A DNA stretch of 64,000 nucleotides from Ardenticatenaceae bacterium (GTDB taxonomy: Bacteria; Chloroflexota; Anaerolineae; Promineifilales; Promineifilaceae). The stretch covers positions 103,375-167,374 of the forward strand of contig JACKCD010000004.1 in the NCBI GenBank assembly GCA_020634215.1, given 5' to 3'. Position numbers and translations under genes: made by a program. Positions 7,572-16,914 of this stretch are shown here, piece after piece. The notes under the pieces are model-generated. The model made no database searches. It was not told where the DNA came from and saw nothing but the letters and a program-made list of their open reading frames with translations. The number at the start of each line of letters is the position of its first letter. The stretch's first letter is position 1.

Positions 7572-7614
7572 AGATTGAAGATTGGGTTAATCTCTAATCT
7601 CTAATCTCCCTTCT
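7558..7614. repeat. Inverted heptad array, AGATTGG type
   Basis: Units AGATTGG, AGATTAG, AGATTGA, AGATTGG are followed by the inverted arm AATCTCT, AATCTCT, AATCTCC. It lies upstream of fabH and marks the right edge of the island. Confidence 0.8.
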
Positions 7615-7682
7615 CTTTTATCCGCGACGATTTCGACCACTTGGTGTTACATTTTTCAGCAGGTAGAATTTTGGAGGACGCA

Positions 7683-8753
7683 ATGGAAAAACAATATGGT
7701 CGAATCACGGGTTGGGGATCGTATGTACCGTCAAACATCATCACCAACGAAGATTTAGAGAAAATCGTTGATACCAGCCATGAATGGATTGTGCGCCGCA
7801 CGGGAATTCACCAGCGCCATGTGGTTGGCCCGGAAGAAACCAACGCCACCATGTCTGTTGCGGCGGCGCAGGCGGCACTGGATAAGGCCAATATACATGC
7901 CACTGACCTTGATTTAATCATCCATGCTACTACCTTCCAAGATCACATTACACCGCCCACATCCAGCCAGGTGCAGCATATGCTGGGGGCGCACAATGTG
8001 CCAGCTTTTGTTTTGACAACGGGATGCACCGGTTTTGTCTATGGCCTGAGCGTGGCGCAGCAATTTATTCGCACAGGAGCCTACCGTACGATTCTTATCA
8101 TTGGCTCCGAAATTATTAGCCGGGGGCTAGATTGGACTGACCGTTCTACCTGCGTGCTGTTTGGCGATGCGGCGGCGGCCATGGTGATGGAAGCGTGCGA
8201 TGAGCCATGCGGGCTGTTTGGCTTTGACCTCGGCTCCGACGGTAGCGGCTATGACAAAATCATCATGCCGGCCGGAGGAGCCGCCGAGCCAGTCGGAGCC
8301 GATACGTTTGCCGCCGGCCGTCATTATTTGCAAATGAACGGCAGTGAAGTGTTCAAATTTGCGTCCCGCGTGCTGGGGAAAAGCTGCTATCGGTCGTTGG
8401 CAAGAGCGGAGATGACGCTGGATGATATTGACTGGATTGTGCCGCACCAGGCCAATTTACGTATTATTCAGGCGGCGGCGCGGGACATGGATCTGCCGCT
8501 GTCGCGCTTTATCACCGTGGTGGATCGGTATGGCAACACGTCGGCGGCTTCCATTCCGCTGGCAATTTGTGACGCGATTGCCGAGGGCAAGATTAAGCCG
8601 GAAGACAAGCTGCTGCTGGTAAGCTTTGGTGCGGGGTTAACTTGGGCATCGTGTGTGCTGCAAATGGCACCCAGATTGGAAAAGGTTAATGTGATGGCGG
8701 ATTTAACGGCCGTTTCCCAAAACATTGACAGTCTTGCCGTCACCGCGCTATAA
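7683..8753 (+). CDS. fabH: 3-oxoacyl-ACP synthase III (KAS III)
   Basis: The ATG at 7683 follows GGAGG by 6 bases and gives 356 residues. The thiolase-fold signatures are clear: the nucleophile Cys in TTGCTGFVYG, His in PHQANLRII and Asn in YGNTSAAS, plus the early HEWIVRRTGI typical of FabH. The enzyme condenses acyl-CoA with malonyl-ACP to start fatty acid synthesis in the cytoplasm. It is about 30 residues longer than E. coli FabH, with an extra C-terminal tail. No other fab gene is adjacent, so it may instead belong to the wider KAS III-like group. The tail overlaps the promoter of the following tRNA gene. Confidence 0.9.
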   Translation: MEKQYGRITGWGSYVPSNIITNEDLEKIVDTSHEWIVRRTGIHQRHVVGPEETNATMSVAAAQAALDKANIHATDLDLIIHATTFQDHITPPTSSQVQHMLGAHNVPAFVLTTGCTGFVYGLSVAQQFIRTGAYRTILIIGSEIISRGLDWTDRSTCVLFGDAAAAMVMEACDEPCGLFGFDLGSDGSGYDKIIMPAGGAAEPVGADTFAAGRHYLQMNGSEVFKFASRVLGKSCYRSLARAEMTLDDIDWIVPHQANLRIIQAAARDMDLPLSRFITVVDRYGNTSAASIPLAICDAIAEGKIKPEDKLLLVSFGAGLTWASCVLQMAPRLEKVNVMADLTAVSQNIDSLAVTAL

Positions 8754-8754
8754 T
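8725..8754 (+). promoter_or_regulatory. Sigma-70 promoter of tRNA-Leu inside the fabH 3' end
   Basis: TTGACA at 8725-8730 and TATAAT at 8749-8754 are full consensus hexamers with an 18-base spacer. They end 12 bases before the tRNA 5' end. The promoter is embedded in the last codons of fabH, and the TAA stop of fabH is part of the -10 box. Confidence 0.8.
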
Positions 8755-8766
8755 ATCGCACGAATT

Positions 8767-8851
8767 GCCCAGGTGGCGGAATTGGCATACGCGGTAGGTT
8801 GAGGGCCTATGCCCTATGGGCGTGGAGGTTCGAGTCCTCTCCTGGGCACCA
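8767..8851 (+). tRNA. tRNA-Leu, anticodon GAG
   Basis: The acceptor arms GCCCAGG and CCTGGGC pair fully, and ACCA is encoded. The D-arm has GCGGAATTGG, the anticodon stem is GTAGG/CCTAT with loop TTGAGGG (anticodon GAG at 8801-8803), a class II variable arm is present, and the T-arm has GGTTCGAGTCC. It reads CUC/CUU leucine codons. Confidence 0.97.
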
Positions 8852-8853
8852 CG

Positions 8854-8889
8854 AAAAAGCCGGAACTTGTAAGTTCCGGCTTTTTTTTT
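8854..8889 (+). terminator. Rho-independent terminator of tRNA-Leu
   Basis: A 14-bp stem AAAAAGCCGGAACT/AGTTCCGGCTTTTT with a 4-base loop and a run of nine T lies immediately after the tRNA. Confidence 0.9.
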
Positions 8890-8902
8890 GCAAACTGAAA
8901 AC

Positions 8903-8970
8903 AGGACGCAGATTTACCTGATACACCTGATTATCAAGCCCATCAGGCAAATCAGGTAAATCTGTGTCCT
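8903..8970. repeat. Inverted pair of the GGACGCAGATTT repeat
   Basis: AGGACGCAGATTTACCTGAT faces ATCAGGTAAATCTGTGTCCT across about 28 bases, forming a long hairpin. Its right end contributes the epimerase stop codon at 8969-8971. Confidence 0.75.
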
Positions 8971-9907
8971 ATTCTCTTTTTATGGGCGCAAAACGGACAT
9001 CTTCTTGCAAAATGCGGCGTAGACCTTCGGCGAGCGGTACTGATGGCTCAAAATGCAGCCGGTCGCGGGCGCAGCTGATGTCAGCCGCTAGGCGGGGCAC
9101 CCCCCCTTGTTTTTCCTGGTTGTAGATGCGGTTAACCGAGCGCCCTGTCACCAGCTCTACCTCATCCACTAGTGCCCTCATGCTTAGTTCCACCCCGCTG
9201 CCAATGTTGATGTTGCTGCGGTTGATATGAACGGCCGTTGCCGCCGCCCACAGTGCCTGTACCACATCTGTCACATAAACAAAATCCCGCGTCTGCTCCC
9301 CATCGCCAAAAATCACCACCGAGCCACCCGTTAGCGCCTGCTGTAAAAAGCGGGGAATAACGGGCGCGTGAGACAGCGGCAGGCTTTGGTTTGGCCCATA
9401 GGCATTAAAAATCCGCAGTGCTACCGTTTCAATTCCCCACAGTGCCCCAATCGTGTGGATATATTGCTCCGCTGCCCATTTGCTGACGGCATAGGGCGAG
9501 TCTGGGTGGGGTGTGGCATCTTCATGGACGGGCTGCTGCGGCTGGTAGCCATAAACCGCGCCGGAAGAGGTGAACACCACCCGGCGTACACCCGTGTCGC
9601 GCATCGCCTCCATCAGGCTAACCGCCCCGCCCACGTTAACCCGGTTGTAGTCACGTGGGTGCATAACTGACTGCGCCACCGATACCCGCGCTGCCAAATG
9701 GTAAACACAATCAACATCGTAGAGCAATGACCACAAAAGCGGAATATTGTCTACATCACCCTGTGTAAAGGTAACGGCTGGGTGCAGCCGTGACTGTTGA
9801 CCATTGCTCAAATCATCAAGCACGTGGACATGATGCCCATCTTGAACAAGTTTGTTGGCAAGGGCAGAGCCAAGAAAGCCTGCGCCGCCTGTAACTAAAA
9901 AACGCAT
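8969..9907 (-). CDS. NAD-dependent sugar-nucleotide epimerase/dehydratase (GalE-like SDR)
   Basis: Starting at ATG 9907 (MRFLVTGGAGFLGS) it has 312 residues, the usual length of extended SDR enzymes. The Rossmann motif GGAGFLG, the catalytic Tyr-Lys pair in PYAVSKWAAEQ and the Ser/Thr preceding them (FTSSGAVYGY) are present. Such proteins epimerise or dehydrate UDP- or dTDP-sugars for surface polysaccharides. The substrate cannot be read. The 5' end overlaps the possible upstream part of the divergent gene at 10010, so the shared control region is very short. One AACGGCCGTT copy lies within. Confidence 0.88.
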   Translation of the reverse strand: MRFLVTGGAGFLGSALANKLVQDGHHVHVLDDLSNGQQSRLHPAVTFTQGDVDNIPLLWSLLYDVDCVYHLAARVSVAQSVMHPRDYNRVNVGGAVSLMEAMRDTGVRRVVFTSSGAVYGYQPQQPVHEDATPHPDSPYAVSKWAAEQYIHTIGALWGIETVALRIFNAYGPNQSLPLSHAPVIPRFLQQALTGGSVVIFGDGEQTRDFVYVTDVVQALWAAATAVHINRSNINIGSGVELSMRALVDEVELVTGRSVNRIYNQEKQGGVPRLAADISCARDRLHFEPSVPLAEGLRRILQEDVRFAPIKRE

Positions 9908-10009
9908 GACGGGATCATAACTCATTGACGGTGAAACTAAAAGCAGGATGAAGGTCATTTGCCAGCTTCTCATTCTGGGCATATGATGCCGCAGCATATG
10001 ATACTGTCC

Positions 10010-11299
10010 ATGAAATGGCTACAAAGGATTTGCTGGCGGTGGCTGTGGCTCGGGCTGAAGCTGCTGCTGTTTATGACCGTTTTTGTGCTGCTGGTTGGGC
10101 CAGAGTGGCCTGCCTTTGGCGATCCTGCTTACCAACTGCAAACCATTGTGCAACAGCGCGGGTTTAACTTTTCCGCTTGGTTGGGGGCGGCGTATGCGGC
10201 CAAGGCGGAGGGGGTGCTGGCGCAAGAAGAGATGTTTGTGGCAGAGGATGAGCAGCGTGCGATTGTGCTGGGCTATTTGGAGCTAATTGCTGAGGCAAAC
10301 CGGCTGGAGCGGGAGATTGCGCGGGTGTATACGGATGCGAGTGTGGCTGACCCGGCGGCGGAAACGGCCGTTTTGCAGACCACCCTCGAAGAAACCCGCG
10401 CCAACATTACCCAGCAGCAAACGCTGGCCGAAGCAATTGTGCAAGATCAGGTGGCCGCGATTTTGGCCGAGGAAGGGTTTACGCTGGGCGGGGCAACCTG
10501 GCCGCCGGTGCTGATGCAGATGACCCCGCTGCCCTCGCTGCTGATTGTGTCGCCACGGGATCGGATTGAGCGGGTGGAGGGGGTGTCACTGGTGCCTGGG
10601 CTGGATGCGGCGGTGTGGGATGAGATGGAAACGGCCGTTTTGTCCACCCTCAACCAATCCGCGCTGGTGGTTCCCATTGGCGGGCTGGGCACCTATCCGG
10701 CCATGATTACCGAAACGAGCAGCATTAACTGGCTGGTGGAGGTGACGGCGCACGAGTGGACGCACCACTGGCTCAATTTACGGCCGTTGGGCTACAACTA
10801 TTTGACCAGCAATGAACTGCGAACGATCAATGAAACGGTTGCTTCGCTGGTAGATGTGGAAGTTGGGGGGCGGGTGATTGCACGATTCTATCCAGATTTT
10901 GTGCCGCCGGAAGCAGAGCCAGAGAAAGAAGAAGAAGAAACAGCCGTTTCTTCCGATCCACCTCCCTTTGATTTCCGCGTTGAGATGGCTGCTACGCGCA
11001 TCCAAACCGACGAACTGCTGGCACGAGGAGAAATTAAGGCGGCGGAGATGTATATGGAGGCGCGGCGGCGAGTGTTTGTGGCGAATGGCTACCAGATTCG
11101 CAAGCTCAACCAGGCGTATTTTGCGTTTTACGGTGCCTACGCTGACCAGCCGGGGGCAACAGGCAGCAACCCCATTGGCCCGCTGTTGCGCCAGCTTCGG
11201 GGGCAAAGTTCATCGCTGCGGACGTTTCTGGATGCGGTGGCACCCATTACCAGCCTGGCGGATTTGCAGCAGTTGGTTGAACAGAATAGCACCGAATGA
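10010..11299 (+). CDS. Membrane-anchored putative zinc metalloprotease (HEWTH motif)
   Basis: This encodes 429 residues from ATG 10010 (MKWLQRICW). One N-terminal membrane segment (about residues 10-32) is followed by a long extracytoplasmic part. In the centre HEWTHHW is an HExxH zinc motif, and NETVASLVD about 25 residues later can supply the third (Glu) ligand, as in gluzincins. A helical, Glu-rich region precedes it, and an acidic EKEEEE stretch follows. The family is unrecognised. The fold and context suggest a cell-surface peptidase, but activity is inferred only from the motif. Two AACGGCCGTT copies are translated as ETAV. A second HExxH protein of different sequence is encoded at 17227-18945. 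Confidence 0.75.
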   Translation: MKWLQRICWRWLWLGLKLLLFMTVFVLLVGPEWPAFGDPAYQLQTIVQQRGFNFSAWLGAAYAAKAEGVLAQEEMFVAEDEQRAIVLGYLELIAEANRLEREIARVYTDASVADPAAETAVLQTTLEETRANITQQQTLAEAIVQDQVAAILAEEGFTLGGATWPPVLMQMTPLPSLLIVSPRDRIERVEGVSLVPGLDAAVWDEMETAVLSTLNQSALVVPIGGLGTYPAMITETSSINWLVEVTAHEWTHHWLNLRPLGYNYLTSNELRTINETVASLVDVEVGGRVIARFYPDFVPPEAEPEKEEEETAVSSDPPPFDFRVEMAATRIQTDELLARGEIKAAEMYMEARRRVFVANGYQIRKLNQAYFAFYGAYADQPGATGSNPIGPLLRQLRGQSSSLRTFLDAVAPITSLADLQQLVEQNSTE

Positions 11300-11330
11300 G
11301 TGATATGTTGGCGTAGAGATAAGGGAAATT

Positions 11331-11389
11331 AGAGATTGGAGATTGGAGATTGATGAAGGCTCCCAATCTCCAATCTCTATTTATTTGTC
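11331..11389. repeat. Inverted heptad array between convergent genes
   Basis: AGATTGG, AGATTGG, AGATTGA face AATCTCC, AATCTCT across 11 bases. It lies between the HExxH gene and metW, runs into the last codons of metW, and could act as a two-way terminator. Confidence 0.75.
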
Positions 11390-12009
11390 TGCTTTTCCAG
11401 GGCAAAAACGGCCGTTTGTGCCCACCAGTTTTCGCCCCAGCTTTGTTTTAACGGCCGTTCTCCCACCAAATAAACGCGTTGCCGCACGGCGATTTTGAAC
11501 GTTTGGCAAAATTCGGTGAAGTCAGTGATGGTAAACGCCTGCCAGCGGCGGTCGGATTGCCAGTGGGGGGGGTAGTCGGTGGCTTGGGGAAAACGGCCGT
11601 TAACCAGCAAATGTAGCCGGTAGCGCCAATAGCCCCAGTTGGGAAAGGTCACAATGGCCTGCTTTCCCACCCGCAGCATCTCCTGGATGATGGTTCCCGG
11701 CTCGTTGAGAAAGGGAATCGTTTGGCTGAGAATGACAAAATCAAAGCTGCCGTCGGGATAATCCGCCAGCCCCTCTTGCAAATTTCCCTGTCGCACGCTC
11801 AGCCCGCGTCGCACGCACGCCAGCACCCCTGCCTCTGACAGTTCCACGCCCCGCCCCAGCACCCGCTTGTGGCGCACCAAATGCGCTAACAGCGCCCCAT
11901 CGCCGCAGCCCAGGTCAAGGACACGGCTTTTGGGCAAAATCAGGTCGGCCACCGCTTGCAGGTCGGGGCGGAGGGTGGGGTTGGAGATAGGAGATTGGAG
12001 ATTGGTCAT
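11377..12009 (-). CDS. metW: MetW-type methyltransferase-like methionine biosynthesis protein
   Basis: The ATG at 12009 gives 210 residues. LRPDLQAVADLI and SRVLDLGCGDGALLAHL match the MetW family, and SQTIPFL and FPNWGYWRYRLHL are characteristic of it. MetW works with MetX in homoserine acetylation for methionine synthesis; its exact role is debated. It is the third gene of metY-metX-metW under the SAM riboswitch. The first 12 residues (MTNLQSPISNPT) are the translation of a GATTGGA heptad array, so the repeat supplies the start region; no better start codon exists near LRPDLQ. Three AACGGCCGTT copies lie inside. Confidence 0.9.
   Translation of the reverse strand: MTNLQSPISNPTLRPDLQAVADLILPKSRVLDLGCGDGALLAHLVRHKRVLGRGVELSEAGVLACVRRGLSVRQGNLQEGLADYPDGSFDFVILSQTIPFLNEPGTIIQEMLRVGKQAIVTFPNWGYWRYRLHLLVNGRFPQATDYPPHWQSDRRWQAFTITDFTEFCQTFKIAVRQRVYLVGERPLKQSWGENWWAQTAVFALEKQTNK
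11981..12006. repeat. Heptad array forming the metW N-terminus
   Basis: Units AGATAGG, AGATTGG, AGATTGG end just before the metW ATG on the opposite strand and are translated as part of MetW. Confidence 0.75.
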
Positions 12010-12020
12010 GTTGGATAAAT

Positions 12021-12068
12021 GGGACGCGGACGAACACGGACGAACGCGGATGAATGACTGATAACTGG

Positions 12069-12088
<20 letters not shown>
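12021..12088. repeat. Decamer and heptad arrays between metX and metW
   Basis: First come 10-base units (CGGACGAACA, CGGACGAACG, CGGATGAATG), then 7-base units (TAACTGG, TTACTGG, TTACTGA). The decamer type recurs inverted at 30539-30569. The heptads overlap the last codons of metX. Confidence 0.7.
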
Positions 12089-13241
<1,153 letters not shown>

Positions 13242-13254
13242 GGGACGAGAAGTA

Positions 13255-13316
13255 GTCAGTAATCGGTAATCAGTAACCAGTACCGATTACCGATTACTGA
13301 TTACTGATTACTAGTT
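13255..13316. repeat. Inverted heptad array, ATTACTG type
   Basis: CAGTAAT, CGGTAAT, CAGTAAC units face CCGATTA, CCGATTA, CTGATTA, CTGATTA across the centre. It lies inside the met operon between metY and metX and overlaps the metY stop region. Confidence 0.8.
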
Positions 13317-14590
13317 TCTAACGCCTGATCCAAATCCCAGAGAATGTCATCAATGTCTTCATAACCAATGCTGAGACGGATGAAGTCGGGGGTGACACCG
13401 GCTGATTGCAGTTCGGCTTCGCTGAGCTGGCTGTGGGTGGTGCTGGCAGGGTGGATAGCCAAGCTTTTGGCATCGCCCACGTTGGCGAGGTGGCTAAACA
13501 GCTTCAGGTTATTGATGAACCCTTCGCCCGCCGCCCGGCCGCCCTTGATGCCAAACCCCATAATGGCACCGGGGCCTTTGGGCAAATATTTTTGCGCTTT
13601 GGCGTGGTCGGGGTGGCTGGTAAGACCGGGGTAGGAAACCCAGCTTACGCGGTCGTCGGCTTCCAGATATTCGGCCACTTTTTGCGCGTTGCTGACGTGG
13701 CGATCCATTCGCAGGCTGAGGGTTTCGATGCCCTGGATGGTGGCCCAACTGTTGAACGGGGCTTGGCAGGCACCGATGTCGCGCAAAATTTGCACGCGGG
13801 CTTTGAGGATGAAAGCGGGTGCGCCGAGGTCAGCGTAAACCAGGCCGTGGTAGGAAGGGTCAGGTTCGGTGAAGTTGGGGAAACGGCCGCTTGTCCAGTC
13901 AAAGTTGCCGCCGTCTACGATGATGCCGCCGATGGTGGTGCCGTGTCCGCCGAGGAATTTGGTGGTGCTGTGGGTGACGATGTTGGCTCCCCATTCAAAC
14001 GGCCGGCAGAGGTAGGGGGTGGCAAAGGTGTTGTCAATCATCAGCGGGATGTTGTGGGCCTGGGCAATGGCCGACACTTCGGCAAACGGAAACACAGAAA
14101 TGTCGGGATTGCCCAAGGTTTCGCCGTAGATGAGCTTGGTATTGGGGCGAATGGCGGCGGCGAAGGCGGCGGGGTCGGCGGGGTCAACAAGGGTGACTTC
14201 GATGCCGATGCGGGGAAAGGTGTAGTTGAACTGGTTATAGGTGCCGCCGTAGAGCCGACTGCTACTGATGATGTGGTCACCCGCGCCGCAGAGGGTGAGG
14301 ATAGCCATCGTCTGGGCACCGTGGCCGCTGCTGGCGGCAAGGGCGCCAACGCCTCCTTCGAGGGAGGCAATACGCTGTTCCAGCACGTCGTTGGTGGGGT
14401 TCATGATGCGGGTGTAGATGTTGCCCATCTCTTGCAGGGCGAAGAGGTTGGCGGCGTGGGTGGTGTCGTGGAACTGGTAGCTGCTGGTTTGGTAGATGGG
14501 CACGGCGCGGCTGCCGGTGGTGGGGTCTGGTTCTTGCCCGGCGTGTAGTTGCCGGGTGGTGAAGCCGAGTTGGCGTTCGTCAATGCTCAT
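13301..14590 (-). CDS. metY: O-acetylhomoserine sulfhydrylase (PLP enzyme)
   Basis: The 429 residues are the usual length of MetY. The Cys/Met-metabolism PLP fold is shown by TTRQLHAGQEPD at the start, SSGHGAQT in the cofactor phosphate site, the Asp of LMIDNTFATPYLCRP, and the Schiff-base Lys in HSTTKFLGGHGT. It makes homocysteine from O-acetylhomoserine and sulfide. The start ATG at 14590 follows AAAGGAG. It is the first gene of metY-metX-metW and lies 3' of a SAM-I riboswitch and terminator, so it should be switched off when SAM is high. Confidence 0.95.
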   Translation of the reverse strand: MSIDERQLGFTTRQLHAGQEPDPTTGSRAVPIYQTSSYQFHDTTHAANLFALQEMGNIYTRIMNPTNDVLEQRIASLEGGVGALAASSGHGAQTMAILTLCGAGDHIISSSRLYGGTYNQFNYTFPRIGIEVTLVDPADPAAFAAAIRPNTKLIYGETLGNPDISVFPFAEVSAIAQAHNIPLMIDNTFATPYLCRPFEWGANIVTHSTTKFLGGHGTTIGGIIVDGGNFDWTSGRFPNFTEPDPSYHGLVYADLGAPAFILKARVQILRDIGACQAPFNSWATIQGIETLSLRMDRHVSNAQKVAEYLEADDRVSWVSYPGLTSHPDHAKAQKYLPKGPGAIMGFGIKGGRAAGEGFINNLKLFSHLANVGDAKSLAIHPASTTHSQLSEAELQSAGVTPDFIRLSIGYEDIDDILWDLDQALETSNQ

Positions 14591-14732
14591 GTGAATAAAC
14601 TCCTTTTGGAATGAAAGGGACGCAGATTTTCCTGATTTCCCTGATTTTGATTGGTTGCCCGGGTATGGCTGCTGCTACCATCTGCGCATCATGGTGGCAA
14701 AACGGCCGTTTTCCCGCTGCTGTTTAGGAAAT

Positions 14733-14763
14733 AAAAAAACCCTCTGCCAGATGGAGAGGGTTT
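14733..14763 (-). terminator. Expression-platform terminator of the SAM riboswitch
   Basis: On the minus strand, ACCCTCTCCATCTGGCAGAGGGT is followed by TTTTTTTATT. It lies between the riboswitch aptamer and metY, as expected for transcription attenuation. An AACGGCCGTT copy lies between aptamer and terminator. Confidence 0.85.
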
Positions 14764-14819
14764 GGATTTTGGGGTTAACGGCCGTTTTGGACACAGCACG
14801 TAAAGTTCATTCACCGTCT

Positions 14820-14937
14820 CTCTCATCTTCCAGAATAGTTCTGCCGGAGTTGGCACCTTTTTGCGACAGTTGTAACAACTGTACAAAGGGTTGCCGAGGT
14901 TTCATAGGGCCGGTCCCTCCACCTCTCTGGATAAAAG
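14820..14937 (-). promoter_or_regulatory. SAM-I riboswitch (S-box)
   Basis: The S-box core is visible on the minus strand: AGAGAGGTGGAGGGACCGGC, then CCTATGAAACC, CGGCAACC, GGTGCCAACTCC and GCAGAA. An 8-bp P1 forms between CTTTTATC (14937-14930) and GATGAGAG (14827-14820). SAM binding would favour the downstream terminator and silence metYXW. Confidence 0.95.
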
Positions 14938-14974
14938 TGACTCACTATTTGGTTTTTTAATTTCCTACTTTACG

Positions 14975-15002
14975 ACTATAGCGTGTGTTGCTGGTTTGTC
15001 AA
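14975..15002 (-). promoter_or_regulatory. Sigma-70 promoter of the met operon
   Basis: On the minus strand, TTGACA (15002-14997) and TATAGT (14980-14975) are spaced by 16 bases. Transcription would start about 30 bases ahead of the riboswitch aptamer. Confidence 0.75.
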
Positions 15003-15074
15003 ATAGATGATTTTGCTGAAGAAAACGGCCGTTTTTGCACAACTTTGCACAGTTCTCCACCCAAAACAGGGTCT

Positions 15075-15114
15075 TTATCAACAGCTATTAACAGTTTTGC
15101 ACCAGTTATCCACA
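15075..15114. other. DnaA-box-like sites
   Basis: TTATCAACA at 15075 and a perfect TTATCCACA at 15106 lie in the gap between the met operon promoter and the gene ending at 15130. Two boxes without dnaA, dnaN or an A+T-rich unwinding element do not make an origin, but they may be a DnaA-binding control site. Confidence 0.25.
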
Positions 15115-15129
15115 GGTTACTCACAGAAA

Positions 15130-16914
15130 TTAATCGGGGATGATGGTGATGTTGCCTGGGCGAGGAACGGCCGGGATTGCCTGCTCCCAGCCAGGAAACG
15201 CATAGCCGGGGCCAGCTAACGATCTTTTGACCATGACATCGCTGACAGTTGCGCTGGTAATATGCCCTAGCTGGTCGCTGATAATGTGGTATTTCTGGGC
15301 ACGTATTCGGTCACTCCGGTTGTTGGTTTGGTTGTCAAAATCAGGCATGTCGCGCTCCAGCCCGATGAGCGTGATACCGCCATCAGCGTTGCGCGTGGCG
15401 CGAAGCCACTGTATTTGCTCCAGATGACGCTGAATTTCCAATGCGCGACGAGCCTCCCAAATGACCACCCGCGTCATGTTGGCAACGGTGGCATAGACAG
15501 GAGGTGGAAGCTGGCGGTTGACACGTTGAGCATAGGCATCAGTGCCGATATAGCCCAGGATAGTGCCGCCAACGGCTGCGATGCCAACGAAGACAAACCA
15601 GTTAATAAAAAACACCTGGCTAATGGTGATCACATCGGCCTCACGTTTGACAAACGTCTCCAGAAGCTGCAGTTGGTCAATGATGGCTGCTTCGGTAGCA
15701 CTGTCGGGGGTGTTGAGTTGAAAGGTGCGGGCGTTTTGCAAGGCCAGGATAAGCTGCTCATGGAGTGAATAATTTGCCGGGAAGGTGTCGTTAGGCAGCA
15801 TTTGTTCGAGCTGTAGCACTAGCGTTTGGATGATTCGAGCATAACAGGCCGGGTCGCTTCCATCCTGGGCACAGCTTGTGACATCGCCACCGCTGCTTTC
15901 AATTTCGGCCAGAACGTTAAGCTGGGTGATGGCACTTTGCAGCAGTTCGGTGCGGCAGTAGGTGGTGGTGTCGCTTATTTGATAATCGGTGAGGCGGTTA
16001 ATAATTTGCGGGATCAACTGCTGCCGCTCTTGCAGGGTGTTGTTTTGCAGGTTGACCAGCGTGGTAATGGCATCCTGGACGGGGAGGGTGTTGCAGGCGG
16101 TTTGCTTGGCATTAACGGCCGTTTGCAACCCATAAGCTGCAACCAGTAAATTGGTTCGTTGGCCGGGCGTGGCTTGGTCAACCTGCTCTGGGGTAATTTG
16201 CGCCAGCAAATTGTCAATACGGCTCACGGTAGTTTGGGCAGCCGGTGGATTGATGAGATTGGGGGCGGCTTCAACCAGGGTGGGAAACAGGACAAAAAAC
16301 AACACGGGAACGAGGCCAACCATGATGACGGCAATGCTGATGGCGCGAACTGGTAAAAACGGCCGTTGTTTTTGTGACAAATAGCGCCGTCTGTTTAATT
16401 GATCACGTATTTTCGGCCATTCCGGCGTTGTGATCCAACTGGTGACAATTCCCGTGCCCAACATAAAGAGCAGCAGAACCACGCGCAGCGGCCAGGCAAC
16501 ATTTTCCCGAATCAGCGAATCGGTAAAGAAAAGGATTGCAATGATCAGGGTAAAACCAATCGCCAGGGGAATAGCCACGCCGGCAATAGTAAAGCGACGA
16601 TACCAGGGGGTAGAGTCGGTGGTGATGCGAAGCCAGTTGCGGTTGTCGGCTCCGCAGCGCGGGCACACAACGTGAATGGGGCCTGGGCCATCGTATGGCT
16701 CAACCGTTTCCTCTGGCGCAGCGCGGCTTTCAGGCACAATCGGGCGGCGGGTCAGGTCGGGCTGATAGCGCAGCCCAATATCAGGATAATGGTCGGGCGT
16801 GGGGGTTGAGATACCCTGGGTGTTTCCCTCTGCAACAGTAAATTGTTCGCGGCAACTGACGCAGCGAAGCGACCGAGTAACCAAGGTTTCTGGTGGCGCA
16901 GGTAGATTTAGCAT
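15130..16914 (-). CDS. Zinc-ribbon membrane protein of unknown function
   Basis: The ATG at 16914 (MLNLPAPPE), after AAGGGAAG, gives 594 residues. Two CxxC pairs (LRCVSCREQF and VVCPRCGADNRN) form an N-terminal zinc ribbon. Then come about three membrane helices (around residues 125-150, 158-178, 205-228), a long helical extracytoplasmic region with several Cys, another helix near 460-480 (FFINWFVFVGIAAVGG), and a C-terminal soluble part. I do not recognise the family. It stands alone, convergent with nothing and divergent from the lipoprotein gene at 17227. Two AACGGCCGTT copies lie inside. Confidence 0.75.
   Translation of the reverse strand: MLNLPAPPETLVTRSLRCVSCREQFTVAEGNTQGISTPTPDHYPDIGLRYQPDLTRRPIVPESRAAPEETVEPYDGPGPIHVVCPRCGADNRNWLRITTDSTPWYRRFTIAGVAIPLAIGFTLIIAILFFTDSLIRENVAWPLRVVLLLFMLGTGIVTSWITTPEWPKIRDQLNRRRYLSQKQRPFLPVRAISIAVIMVGLVPVLFFVLFPTLVEAAPNLINPPAAQTTVSRIDNLLAQITPEQVDQATPGQRTNLLVAAYGLQTAVNAKQTACNTLPVQDAITTLVNLQNNTLQERQQLIPQIINRLTDYQISDTTTYCRTELLQSAITQLNVLAEIESSGGDVTSCAQDGSDPACYARIIQTLVLQLEQMLPNDTFPANYSLHEQLILALQNARTFQLNTPDSATEAAIIDQLQLLETFVKREADVITISQVFFINWFVFVGIAAVGGTILGYIGTDAYAQRVNRQLPPPVYATVANMTRVVIWEARRALEIQRHLEQIQWLRATRNADGGITLIGLERDMPDFDNQTNNRSDRIRAQKYHIISDQLGHITSATVSDVMVKRSLAGPGYAFPGWEQAIPAVPRPGNITIIPD

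Noticed and set aside
7558..7614. CRISPR array
   Set aside because: Units are 7 bases with no spacers, the arms are inverted and no cas gene is in the window. The same holds for the other heptad arrays.
8305..8345. Internal fabH start and an alternative acyl-carrier gene
   Set aside because: The frame is continuous FabH sequence with all catalytic residues in order, so no separate gene is needed.
13406..14548. A 380-codon open frame on the plus strand opposite metY
   Set aside because: It has low-complexity Gly/Val/Ala sequence with no family signature and lies wholly antisense to a well-conserved PLP enzyme. Similar long antisense frames (33221-33859, 34992-35612, 36147-36857) come from the high GC content.
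15075..15114. Possible replication origin
   Set aside because: There are only two DnaA-box-like sites, with no dnaA/dnaN and no A+T-rich unwinding element. Kept only as a low-confidence binding site.
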